Source: a virus. From it: a stretch of DNA of 20,047 nt. The position numbers and the translations under genes were made by a program. Each line of letters starts with the position of its first letter. The first letter of the stretch is position 1. This document shows, piece after piece, positions 13,722 to 20,047 of the stretch. The notes beneath the pieces are model-generated. The model did not search any database, was not told where the DNA came from, and was given only the letters and a program-made list of their open reading frames with translations. Where the stretch lies: the IMG/VR virus record IMGVR_UViG_3300026519_000079, positions 1 through 20,047 of that record. One strand, given 5' to 3'.

Positions 13722-14105
13722 ATGGCACGTAAACTGACCTCAAAGCAAAAGGTCGAAGCCGCTAAAAAGCGGGCCGCGAAAGAGGCGGAAGCCGAGGCCG
13801 AAAAGGCCGAGGTGAAACCCGACGAGATCCGCGCTGGGGGTGCGGACGAAGGCGCGGCCGCAGGGAATGGTGACGGGCAAGCGGATGCTGGGTCCGCCCC
13901 CGAGGAAAACCAAAAACCTGCGGCCAAGCCGAAGGCCACGCCTAAAATGGTGTCCGTCAAAACCGCACGCGGGGTAAAATCCCGCTATCGCGCGGGGTTG
14001 GTATTCGGCCCGGAGCCGGTTGAAATCCATCTGGCTGATCTCAGCGAGGATCAGCTCGAAGCTCTGGATGCAGACCCGTCATTGGTGGTGCAGTTGGGGG
14101 AATAA
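13722..14105 (+). CDS. Mu gp35-like protein (HI1506-type)
   Basis: A 127-residue protein following the major capsid gene, the place of Mu gp35. The first 75 residues are low-complexity, rich in Ala, Lys, Glu and Pro, probably an extended or helical arm. The C-terminal 50 residues (RGVKSRYRAGLVFGPEPVEI, then DLSEDQLEALDADPSLVVQL) match the small folded domain of gp35/HI1506 proteins, which occurs in many phages between capsid and connector genes. Function is not known; a role in head completion is inferred from position. AGGGAGGG at 13707-13714 precedes the ATG. Two stable hairpins follow the gene. Confidence 0.8.
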   Translation: MARKLTSKQKVEAAKKRAAKEAEAEAEKAEVKPDEIRAGGADEGAAAGNGDGQADAGSAPEENQKPAAKPKATPKMVSVKTARGVKSRYRAGLVFGPEPVEIHLADLSEDQLEALDADPSLVVQLGE

Positions 14106-14119
14106 CCTCACCACCAAAA

Positions 14120-14180
14120 GGCCGGTTCTCTTGCCAGCCCGGCCCGCAAGCAGATCTGCCGCAGGCCTCTCCTGCGGCAG
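14120..14180 (+). other. two strong RNA hairpins between gp35-like and DUF1320 genes
   Basis: GGCCGG (14120-14125) pairs with CCGGCC (14139-14144) around 13 bases, and CTGCCGCAGG (14156-14165) pairs perfectly over ten bases with CCTGCGGCAG (14171-14180) around a five-base loop. No T-run follows the second stem, so it is not a normal intrinsic terminator. The structures fill the only sizeable gap inside the structural operon, just after the capsid genes. They could partly end transcription or protect the 3' end of capsid mRNA. Confidence 0.6.
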
Positions 14181-14208
14181 GTCACCCACCCAAACCGGAA
14201 TTTGAATA

Positions 14209-14637
14209 ATGGCTTATGCAAATCTCACAGGGCTGACGGCGCGTATTGGCGAAGATACGCTGATCGAGCTATCTGACCGCGCCACGCCGCCATCGGCCGC
14301 AGTGGACGTGACCGTGATTGATGCGGCACTGGCCGATGCGGATGCGCTGATTGATGGCTATCTGTTCGGGCGCTACGCCCTGCCGCTGGCCGCGGCACCG
14401 GCGCTGATTGTCACCTTGGCGGAAGCCGTGACCATTTATAAGCTCTACACCGTCAGCGCGCCCGAGCGCGTGGAGGCCGATTATCGCGATGCCCTGAAGG
14501 CGCTGGAGAAAATCTCCAAGGGCGAGATCAAGATCAATGCGGCGGGTGTGGAGCCTGCCAGCTCCGGCGGCTCGGGTGTGCAAAGTTGCGACCGCAAGCC
14601 GGAAATGACCCGTGACAATATGGGGAGCTTTATCTGA
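14209..14637 (+). CDS. DUF1320 family protein (Mu gp36-like head-tail connector)
   Basis: A 142-residue DUF1320 protein. The N-terminus AYANLTGLTARIGEDTLIELSDR, then VIDAALADADALIDGYLFGRYALPL and IVTLAEAVTIYKLY, is the family pattern, an all-helical fold like other head-tail connector proteins that bind below the portal. The C-terminal part around residues 105-142 (INAAGVEPASSGGSG and RKPEMTRDNMGSF) matches the conserved end of the family. The ATG at 14209 lacks a strong ribosome-binding site and follows the hairpin pair. Its stop overlaps the next start (TGATG). Confidence 0.92.
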   Translation: MAYANLTGLTARIGEDTLIELSDRATPPSAAVDVTVIDAALADADALIDGYLFGRYALPLAAAPALIVTLAEAVTIYKLYTVSAPERVEADYRDALKALEKISKGEIKINAAGVEPASSGGSGVQSCDRKPEMTRDNMGSFI

Positions 14638-15146
14638 TGTCTGGCGTGCGCATTGAACTGACGGGCGCAGACGCGGCCATTGCCAAGCTTTCCCAGGCCG
14701 AGGCGGCGCTGGGAAATCCGCTGTCGATGTATCAGGATATCGGCGCAGCAATGGTTGAGTCGACCCGTCGGCGTTTTGACGATGGCACGGGGCCGGATGG
14801 CAGCCCGTGGCCGATCTCGCTGCGCGCCCAGTTCGAGGGCGGCAAGACGCTGATTGATAGTGCGGCGCTTAAAGGCTCGATCACCCATATCGCCGCCACC
14901 GATCAGGTGGAGTGGGGCACGAATATGGATTACGCGGGCACGCACCAGTTTGGCGCAACCATTACCCCGAAATCCGCCGACGCGTTGCGATTCAGCATTC
15001 CGGGCATTGGGTTCATCACTGTCCAGTCCGTTACTATTCCCGCGCGCCCCTTCATTGGGCTGAATGACGAGGACGAGGCCGAGATCGAGCGCATCGCTGA
15101 TGATTTTCTTTCGAACGCTTTGGGGGAGATTGGCCGTGCAAATTGA
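14637..15146 (+). CDS. virion morphogenesis protein (Mu gpG-like)
   Basis: A 169-residue protein of the phage virion morphogenesis family (Mu gpG), needed for completing heads and joining tails. The signature is clear: IGAAMVESTRRRFDDGTGPDGSPWPISL, then TLIDSAALKGSITH, VEWGTNMDYAGTHQFGA, and IPARPFIGLNDEDEAEIERIA. In Mu this gene lies directly after F and before I; here it has moved downstream of the DUF1320 gene, as in other siphovirus-type Mu relatives. The start overlaps the upstream stop, and its last 11 bases overlap the tail terminator gene. Confidence 0.93.
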   Translation: MSGVRIELTGADAAIAKLSQAEAALGNPLSMYQDIGAAMVESTRRRFDDGTGPDGSPWPISLRAQFEGGKTLIDSAALKGSITHIAATDQVEWGTNMDYAGTHQFGATITPKSADALRFSIPGIGFITVQSVTIPARPFIGLNDEDEAEIERIADDFLSNALGEIGRAN

Positions 15147-15567
15147 TGATCTCATCACCCGCCTGAAGGCTGCTGTTGCGGAATTTCAGGGGCGGGTTGA
15201 AGGGGCGGCCGAGTTGGCGGCGCTGGTCAAGGCTGGCCGCGCGCCCAACCGCACCCCGAGCGCTTATGTGCTGCCACTCGGCATTGTTGCCAAGCCAGCA
15301 GACACCGCCACCGGCGTGCATCGCCAGCTTTATACCGAGACATTCGGCGTGGTGATTGTCCTGACGGTTGCCAATGACGCCACCGGGGCCAAGGGCCTGC
15401 CCAAAATCAACGTGCTGCGCGATGCCGTCATTCAGGCGCTTGCAGGGTGGCAGGCGGCGGGGGCTTTTGAGGCTCTTAGCCTGCGTCGCGCAGCGCTGAA
15501 AAGCATGACCAAAGGCACAATCACATTGCAGGTGGATTTTACCACCGATGACTATTTGAGGATCTGA
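15136..15567 (+). CDS. tail terminator protein (gp37/DUF1834-like)
   Basis: A 143-residue protein. The GTG at 15136 is preferred because GGGGGAG (15122-15128) is well placed; an in-frame start further upstream would lie deep inside the gpG-like gene. The sequence has an N-terminal helix (DDLITRLKAAVAEFQGRVEGAAELAALV), PSAYVLPLGIVAKPA, a beta hairpin (YTETFGVVIVLTVAND), and a second helix (PKINVLRDAVIQALAGW), then LQVDFTTDDYLR. This alpha/beta layout and the gene position before the tail tube fit phage tail terminator proteins, which cap the tail and offer the surface for joining the head. Confidence 0.78.
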   Translation: MQIDDLITRLKAAVAEFQGRVEGAAELAALVKAGRAPNRTPSAYVLPLGIVAKPADTATGVHRQLYTETFGVVIVLTVANDATGAKGLPKINVLRDAVIQALAGWQAAGAFEALSLRRAALKSMTKGTITLQVDFTTDDYLRI

Positions 15568-15569
15568 GC

Positions 15570-15716
15570 ATGAAACATCCACACACCGGCGGAAGCTACA
15601 TCCGCGACCCAAAAACCGGCAAGCTGGCGCTGCAAAATGCGACCGCGCAGCCAGACCCGAGCGCCAAAAAACCAGCGCCGGTCAAGCCGCCCGCAACCAA
15701 AAAGGGGAATAAGTGA
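15570..15716 (+). CDS. small basic Pro/Lys-rich protein (48 aa), DUF2635-like N-terminus
   Basis: A short gene with ATG at 15570, GAGG at 15558-15561 as ribosome-binding site, and a stop that overlaps the tail tube ATG (TGATG at 15714-15718). The first half, MKHPHTGGSYIRDPKTGKLAL, has the RDP-x-TG pattern seen in DUF2635 proteins (Mu gp38), which lie in the same place between the tail terminator and the tail sheath or tube genes. The second half is proline, lysine and alanine only in large part (PSAKKPAPVKPPATKK) and probably unfolded. Real coding is supported by the precise fit between its neighbours; function is unknown. Confidence 0.7.
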   Translation: MKHPHTGGSYIRDPKTGKLALQNATAQPDPSAKKPAPVKPPATKKGNK

Positions 15717-16663
15717 TGCCCGAGCCAATCAAATGGGATTCAAAAGTGGTGCTGGCCAAGCTGGAGGCAACGTATGGCGTCGACCCGGCCCCCACGGGCG
15801 CGGCCAATGCAATCGAGCTGAAGAATGTGGCTTTCAACCCGATGGAAGGCTCCAGCGAGACCCGCGATTTCGAGCGCGCCTATCTTGGCGGGCAGAGTGA
15901 AATTCCCGTTGGGCTCTATTCCAAACTGTCCGGCGAAGTGGAGCTGGTTGGTTCCGGCACCGCTGGCACCGCGCCCGCATGGGCCCCGATTATGCGCGCC
16001 CTTGGCATGGCCGAGGTGATTGTGGCGGCAACGTCTGTCACCTATAACCCGATCAGCTCTGGCATGGACAGTGTGGCTATTTATTTCTGGATCGGGGGCA
16101 CGCGCCATGTGATGCTGGGCTGCCGGGGCACGGGCTCGATCGAGATCAATGCCCAGAAAATTCCGGTGCTTAAATTCACGCTGACCGGCACATTCGCGGT
16201 GCCAACCGAGCTTGCGGTGCCGGTGACTGACTATACCGCCTTCAAGGCGGCGCTGGTGGCAACCACCACCAACACGCCTGTGTTCACCGTTGACGGCGTG
16301 TCTATGGTGCTGAGCGCCTTTGCCTTTGATCTGGGGAACGATGTCCAGCAGCGCTTGCTGATCAACCGTGAAACCATAATCATTGTGGATCGAAACGAGG
16401 CTATTTCGGCGAAGGTTGAAGCTGTGCCGCTGGATGTGCTTGACCCGTTCACCATGGCAAATGATCCGAACAAGCGCCTTGCGGTCAATATCACCCACGG
16501 GACAGCGGCGGGGCTGACAACGGCAATCGCCGCGCCGAATTGCCAAATGGCGCGGCTTTCCGGCTACGAAAACAGCCAGAAAATTCTGGAATGGCCGCTG
16601 AAAATGAAGCCGCTGCCCAATTCCGGCGCCGGCAATGACCAGTTCACCGTCACTCTCACATAA
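15716..16663 (+). CDS. siphovirus-type tail tube protein
   Basis: A 315-residue structural protein. It lies directly before the tail assembly chaperone and tape measure genes, where the major tail tube gene is expected. It is beta-rich, with paired strand repeats (EIPVGLYSKLSGEVELVGSG; IPVLKFTLTGTFAVP) and a C-terminal half that repeats the pattern (VFTVDGVSMVLSAFAFDLGN), consistent with a duplicated tube fold. The N-terminus has the common tail tube opening of IKWDSKVVLAKLEATYGVDP. There is no sheath gene before it, so the tail should be non-contractile, unlike Mu. The ATG at 15716 overlaps the small upstream gene. Confidence 0.85.
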   Translation: MPEPIKWDSKVVLAKLEATYGVDPAPTGAANAIELKNVAFNPMEGSSETRDFERAYLGGQSEIPVGLYSKLSGEVELVGSGTAGTAPAWAPIMRALGMAEVIVAATSVTYNPISSGMDSVAIYFWIGGTRHVMLGCRGTGSIEINAQKIPVLKFTLTGTFAVPTELAVPVTDYTAFKAALVATTTNTPVFTVDGVSMVLSAFAFDLGNDVQQRLLINRETIIIVDRNEAISAKVEAVPLDVLDPFTMANDPNKRLAVNITHGTAAGLTTAIAAPNCQMARLSGYENSQKILEWPLKMKPLPNSGAGNDQFTVTLT

Positions 16664-16674
16664 GGATATTCCAT

Positions 16675-17001
16675 ATGTTCAAACTCGTTCCTGCCACCTT
16701 CAAGCATGAAGTCACCATCAAAGTGCCTGTGGATGGTGGCTTTGAAAAACAAACCATCGACGTGACATATATTGCCCTGCCGATATCCGAGACCGAGGAG
16801 CTTTTGGAGGGCGACCGCGATGGCATGAAGGCCTACGTGCGTAAAATTGTGCACCGCATGGACGGCGTAATCGGTGAAGATGACGAGGTGCTGGAGTGGA
16901 ATAATGATCTGGCGCGCCAGTTGCTTGATGTGCCTTTTGTGTTCACCGCCGTTCTGGATGGCTATCGCACGGCGCTGAATGAGGCGCGGGTAAAAAACTA
17001 A
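16675..17001 (+). CDS. tail assembly chaperone (gpG-type, short product)
   Basis: A 108-residue protein in the lambda gpG position, between the tail tube and tape measure genes. Such chaperones coat the tape measure protein and bring tube subunits to it. The sequence opens with a strand-rich region (KHEVTIKVPVDGGFEKQTIDVTYIALP), followed by helices (ISETEELLEGDRDGMKAYVRKIV; NNDLARQLLDVPFVFTAVLDGYRTAL), which fits the phage tail assembly chaperone family. It ends ...GTA AAA AAC TAA, and the last codons form a slippery site leading to the longer frameshifted product. The ATG at 16675 has AAGGA at 16663-16667. Confidence 0.86.
   Translation: MFKLVPATFKHEVTIKVPVDGGFEKQTIDVTYIALPISETEELLEGDRDGMKAYVRKIVHRMDGVIGEDDEVLEWNNDLARQLLDVPFVFTAVLDGYRTALNEARVKN
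16992..16998 (+). promoter_or_regulatory. programmed -1 ribosomal frameshift site A AAA AAC
   Basis: In the zero frame the codons read GTA AAA AAC TAA, so A AAA AAC has the exact X XXY YYZ phase for simultaneous slippage, immediately before the stop. After a -1 shift, reading goes on at CTA (16998-17000) and stays open to the stop at 17355-17357. A possible stem CCGAGG (17002-17007) with CCTTGG (17024-17029), including one G-T pair, lies three bases downstream. Confidence 0.87.
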
Positions 17002-17357
17002 CCGAGGCGGCGCGGCACTGGGCCCTTGGCGGGTCAGCTGACCATACCGAGGCGCTGGCTGACCTTGAGCGGATGGGCGCGCCGCCCGAGGTGATTGCGG
17101 GTTTTATCGCCGACAAAGAGCGCGATGAGAGATTTGGCATATGGCCGGAAAACTGGAACGCCGCCCGCGCCTTTCTTGCCAGTGCCACCCAGTGGCGGGT
17201 GGCTGTGGGCATGAGTGGTGGCGGGCGCATCGGCTTTGATTATGCGGGCGTTTGCGCCGGGCTGAAAATGGAAGGGCTGGACCTTAGCCCGGAAGATTGG
17301 GCCGGATTTCGCCACATGGAAATAGCGGCGCTCAATGCGCTAAATGAGGGACAATAA
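16998..17357 (+). CDS. DUF1799 frameshift extension of the tail assembly chaperone (gpGT-type)
   Basis: This 119-residue frame is probably translated as a C-terminal extension of the 108-residue chaperone after a -1 shift at 16992-16998, giving a 227-residue fusion like lambda gpGT. It is open from the slip site, and there is no good independent ribosome-binding site; an ATG at 17073 would cut into the conserved N-terminal part. The sequence LTEAARHWAL, then GIWPENWNAARAFLASATQWRVAVG and GRIGFDYAGVCAGLKMEG, matches DUF1799, a family often encoded here. The T-type extension normally binds the tape measure protein. The stop overlaps the tape measure start (TAATG). Confidence 0.85.
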   Translation, partial: LTEAARHWALGGSADHTEALADLERMGAPPEVIAGFIADKERDERFGIWPENWNAARAFLASATQWRVAVGMSGGGRIGFDYAGVCAGLKMEGLDLSPEDWAGFRHMEIAALNALNEGQ

Positions 17358-19501
17358 TGGCGCTTAATGTTGGCATGGTGATTTCGGGTGACACGTCTGA
17401 TGCCCAGCGGGAGGTCTCCCAGCTGACGGAAAAGACGCGGAAATTCGGCAATACCACCGATGCTGCCAACGCGGAAGCCAGCCGTAGCTTCAAGCAGCTG
17501 AAGGCGTCAATTGATCCGGTTTTTCGGGCAGAGCTGAACCTGAAACGCACGCAGGACTTGCTCACCAAGTCAGTGCGTGAAGGCGTGGTCACACAAGCTG
17601 AAGCAACCAAGATGATGCAGCAATATACCGCTGCTACAAAGAATGGGGCCCTCGCCCAGGGCCAGATGTCGCGCCGGATGTCGAGCGGTGTGTCCTCGCA
17701 GCGGCGCATGGGCCTTGCCGTCCAAAACAGTTCATACCAGTTTGCCGACCTTGCTGTTCAGATGGGCGGAGGCGTGGATACGATGCGGGCGGTCGGGCAG
17801 CAATTACCACAGCTTCTAGGCGGCTTTGGGATACTCGGGTCGGTTATGGGTGCCGTGGCGGCTGTTGGTATAACAGTATACAATATGATGTCGGCCACCG
17901 CTGATGCAGCCGAGAAGACAGATGACAAGGTCATTTTACTGAGCGAGTCTTTAGCGGCGCTCAATACGGTCAGCGGGGAAGTCACTACGCAAATGCGTGA
18001 AGGCTTGGTGGAGGCCTTCGGGGGGAGCGCCGCCGCAGTGGAATCCTTGCTGGAGGCGCTGAAGGCCGAGCGGTTTGATCGGGCGATGGCCCCAGTGCGC
18101 GACACGATCGACGATGTGATTGATCAAACACGGCTGCTTTCCGACATTATACCTTTAGTTTACAATACGGATTTGGCGGCTGCTCTGCCAACGTCAGTAT
18201 TAGAGCGGCATAAAGAGCTAATTTCCGAGAATGTAGGCCTCGCGCTTAGTTTAAGCACCGAGAACGAAAACCTTCTGACCTCGCTGAATGCCATTGGTGA
18301 CGCAAAAGGGCCCGACGATCTGGTCGAAAAACTGGCGACGGCGCGGATGGAGGCCGAGCGGTTTTCCGGACCGGTCGCGACAGCGGTAATCTCCGGCCTC
18401 GATGAGATGGCCATCGAGGCGGGCGTTTTGGAACAGGTGATGAGCCGTGTTTCGGGCCAAGGTGAGCGCTTGGCAGCGGCGTTCCAAAATGCACAAGCAG
18501 AGAGCTTTTTGTTTTCACGGCGGTTCGCTGATGAAGAAGCGCTGATGAACATGCCGCTGACAGTAGACCCCCGCAACCGCCCTCGCAACACACCGATGCG
18601 CCCAACTGGCGGGGGTGGCCGCGCCTCCAGCACCGCTGACAAACAGGCTGCGGCGCTGAAAAAACTAACCGACGGTTTGCAGCTCGAAATCGACCTGCTG
18701 GGTGAGTTGGACCCGGTCAATCAGGAAATGCTCAAGCTACGCGGGCAGCTCAAAGGTGCAACCGAAGCCGAAACGGAGGCGGTCCGAGCGCTGATCGAAA
18801 CCCGCAACGAAGAGCGTGACGCGCTTGATCAGCACATTTCCCAGCTTGATAACTGGCGGGACGGGGCGCGCAGCATTTTTGATATGATTGTCGAGGGTGC
18901 CCGCCAAGGCACCAGCGCGGTGGATATTCTTCTTAACGTGCTCTTTGATCTGGGTTCCAAGCTCACCAGCATGGCCGGTGATAGCTTGATAGACGCGCTT
19001 TTTGGTAGTTCTGGCAGTGCGGGTGGCGGCGCAATCGGGGGCGGGCTTTCGGATTTCTTCGGCAGTATTTTCAAGTTCGCGAATGGTGATATATTTGACA
19101 GCCCGACGCTTTTTGGCTTTGGCAACGGTCAGCTCGGAGTAATGGGCGAGGCGGGCCGCGAGGGCGTGGTGCCGCTGGAGCACAGCTTCGGCGACGGGAT
19201 TGGCGTGCAAATCGGCGACCGTGAAACCGCGCTGCCGCTCACCCGTCTTAAATCCGGCAAGCTCGGCGCGGCTATCCAGCCCTTTGCCAACGGCGGGGCT
19301 TTTGGCGGGATCGCCTCCTCTCGTCCAACCGCGAGCCAATCTGCCAGTTTTGCGGCAGACAGCCGCACTACGGCCGGTTCGGGCGTGGTTAACAATTTCT
19401 GGTCCATTCAGACCGACAATCCAAAATCATTTGCGGAAAGCCGCGCCACCACCGCGCGGGCCGCCAACCGCCTGATGGGCAGCCTCGGGAGGCACTCATG
19501 A
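17357..19501 (+). CDS. tail tape measure protein
   Basis: A 714-residue protein that sets tail length and is ejected with DNA. The N-terminal part is long-helical and charged (TEKTRKFGNTTDAANAEASR), followed by one hydrophobic segment near residues 152-176 (GGFGILGSVMGAVAAVGITV), which may enter the host membrane during DNA injection. The central part is predicted coiled helix; residues about 430-500 contain a KQAAALKKLTDGLQLEIDLL helix common in this family. The C-terminal part is glycine-rich and ends with a tape measure signature (GQLGVMGEAGREGVVPLEHS). At the usual 0.15 nm per residue the tail would be roughly 100 nm long, which is inference. The central section at about 17900-18300 is more AT-rich than the ends, a sign of mosaic exchange. 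Confidence 0.92.
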   Translation: MALNVGMVISGDTSDAQREVSQLTEKTRKFGNTTDAANAEASRSFKQLKASIDPVFRAELNLKRTQDLLTKSVREGVVTQAEATKMMQQYTAATKNGALAQGQMSRRMSSGVSSQRRMGLAVQNSSYQFADLAVQMGGGVDTMRAVGQQLPQLLGGFGILGSVMGAVAAVGITVYNMMSATADAAEKTDDKVILLSESLAALNTVSGEVTTQMREGLVEAFGGSAAAVESLLEALKAERFDRAMAPVRDTIDDVIDQTRLLSDIIPLVYNTDLAAALPTSVLERHKELISENVGLALSLSTENENLLTSLNAIGDAKGPDDLVEKLATARMEAERFSGPVATAVISGLDEMAIEAGVLEQVMSRVSGQGERLAAAFQNAQAESFLFSRRFADEEALMNMPLTVDPRNRPRNTPMRPTGGGGRASSTADKQAAALKKLTDGLQLEIDLLGELDPVNQEMLKLRGQLKGATEAETEAVRALIETRNEERDALDQHISQLDNWRDGARSIFDMIVEGARQGTSAVDILLNVLFDLGSKLTSMAGDSLIDALFGSSGSAGGGAIGGGLSDFFGSIFKFANGDIFDSPTLFGFGNGQLGVMGEAGREGVVPLEHSFGDGIGVQIGDRETALPLTRLKSGKLGAAIQPFANGGAFGGIASSRPTASQSASFAADSRTTAGSGVVNNFWSIQTDNPKSFAESRATTARAANRLMGSLGRHS

Positions 19502-20047
19502 GCGCGTTTCTGGACACGGTGATTTTCCCCACAGAAATTTCCGAAGGCTCCACGGGTGGGCCGGATTGGCCTGCGGATGTGGCCACGTTGGCCTCGGGCT
19601 TTGAGGAGCGCGTGACGACATGGTCATCGCCGCTGCGGATGTATGATGCCAAATGGGGCGTGCGCACCCGTGACGAGCTTTATCAGGTGCTCAATCTATA
19701 TCACGTCGCGCATGGGCGGCTTTACGGGTTTCGCTATCTCGACCCAACGGACTTCCAAAGTGGCTCCCCGCTCTCGATCCCCAGTCATTTGGACCAAGCA
19801 CTAGGCACCGGTGATGGCGTGGCCACCAGCTTCCAGCTCGTAAAGACCTACAGCCTCGCAGGCGCACCCGATATGCGCCGCGATATTAAAAAGCCGTTTG
19901 GGACCATCCTGATCGGGGTGGATGGCGTGGATACGCCCGCTGGCTGGACACTGGATGCCGCCACCGGCCTTGTCACCTTTGATGTGGCTCCGGTCTTAGG
20001 CGCGGTTTTGACGTGGGGCGGGCAGTTTCATGTGCCGGTGCGCTTTG
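19498..20047 (+). CDS. DUF2460 distal tail protein (GTA gp12-like), 3' partial
   Basis: The first 183 residues are visible and the frame runs off the right edge. The sequence matches DUF2460: FLDTVIFPTEISEGSTGGPD, SGFEERVTTWSSPLRMYDAKWGV, and HGRLYGFRYLDPTDF, then FQLVKTY and GVDGVDTPAGWTLDAATGLV. DUF2460 includes ORFg12 of the Rhodobacter capsulatus gene transfer agent and many alphaproteobacterial siphophages, where it forms the distal tail ring that joins the tube to the tip. GGGAGG at 19487-19492 precedes the ATG, which overlaps the tape measure stop (ATGA). The next genes outside the window should be GTA g13- and g14-like tail tip genes if the module is intact; this is a prediction. Confidence 0.93.
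   Translation, partial: MSAFLDTVIFPTEISEGSTGGPDWPADVATLASGFEERVTTWSSPLRMYDAKWGVRTRDELYQVLNLYHVAHGRLYGFRYLDPTDFQSGSPLSIPSHLDQALGTGDGVATSFQLVKTYSLAGAPDMRRDIKKPFGTILIGVDGVDTPAGWTLDAATGLVTFDVAPVLGAVLTWGGQFHVPVRF

Noticed and set aside
17032-17043. Third palindrome GGTCAGCTGACC resembling the late operator
   Set aside because: It differs from GGACAGCTGTCC at two symmetric positions, lacks the shared flanking bases and lies inside the DUF1799 coding frame, so it is probably chance.
17073-17357. DUF1799 as an independent gene starting at the ATG at 17073
   Set aside because: The frame is open back to the slippery site, conserved-looking residues lie upstream of this ATG and no ribosome-binding site precedes it; a frameshift product explains the layout better.
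1-20047. tRNA genes, rRNA, CRISPR arrays, insertion sequences, prophage ends
   Set aside because: None seen: no cloverleaf-like sequence, no regular repeat-spacer array, no transposase gene and no Mu-type terminal repeats within the window; the transposase genes are expected left of it.

Overview
The window is the middle and late part of a Mu-like (transposable) prophage or phage genome. All genes are on the + strand and tightly packed, with many ATGA/TGATG stop-start overlaps and only three gaps longer than about 70 bases. The host is most likely an alphaproteobacterium, probably of the Rhodobacterales: the DNA is GC-rich, and the last gene is a DUF2460 tail protein of the type found in the rhodobacterial gene transfer agent (GTA). 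This host call is inference; no host gene is present.

Layout. (1) 1-3827, early/middle region: DUF3164 protein (cut by the left edge), HU-like DNA-binding protein, an unrecognised protein, GemA (DUF1018), an MT-A70 adenine methyltransferase, a Mor/C-like transcription activator, a small cysteine-rich protein and a Fic-domain protein. (2) 3825-5362, lysis cassette: GH24 endolysin with a C-terminal membrane segment, small holin, overlapping inner- and outer-membrane spanins. (3) 5359-10968, packaging and portal genes in Mu order: DUF2730 (gp25-like), gp26-like, DUF3486 (gp27-like), large terminase (gp28-like), DUF935 portal (gp29-like), and a MuF minor head protein carrying a C-terminal PBECR2-like nuclease domain. 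(4) 10969-11297, a non-coding gap with a late-promoter-like element. (5) 11298-14105, capsid genes: protease/scaffold I with a nested Z, decoration protein, major capsid protein T, gp35-like. (6) 14209-15567, DUF1320, gpG-like and tail terminator. (7) 15570-20047, siphovirus-type tail: tail tube, tail assembly chaperone with an A AAA AAC frameshift site leading into DUF1799, tape measure, and DUF2460 distal tail protein (cut by the right edge). No contractile sheath gene is visible, so the virion should have a long flexible tail, as in transposable siphophages such as B3, D3112 and RcapMu.

How it fits together. The Mor/C-like activator at 2653-3042 probably switches on late genes. An identical 18-bp sequence containing the perfect palindrome GGACAGCTGTCC occurs just before the lysis genes and just before the capsid genes. 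These are the positions of the C-dependent promoters Plys and PI in phage Mu. Besides the standard virion and lysis parts, three genes look like host-interaction or phage-competition functions: the methyltransferase, the Fic protein and the MuF-linked nuclease. The most interesting items are the paired late operators, the self-inhibited type of Fic protein, the MuF-PBECR2 fusion followed by a 330-base gap with no recognisable immunity gene, and the textbook frameshift site in the tail chaperone genes.
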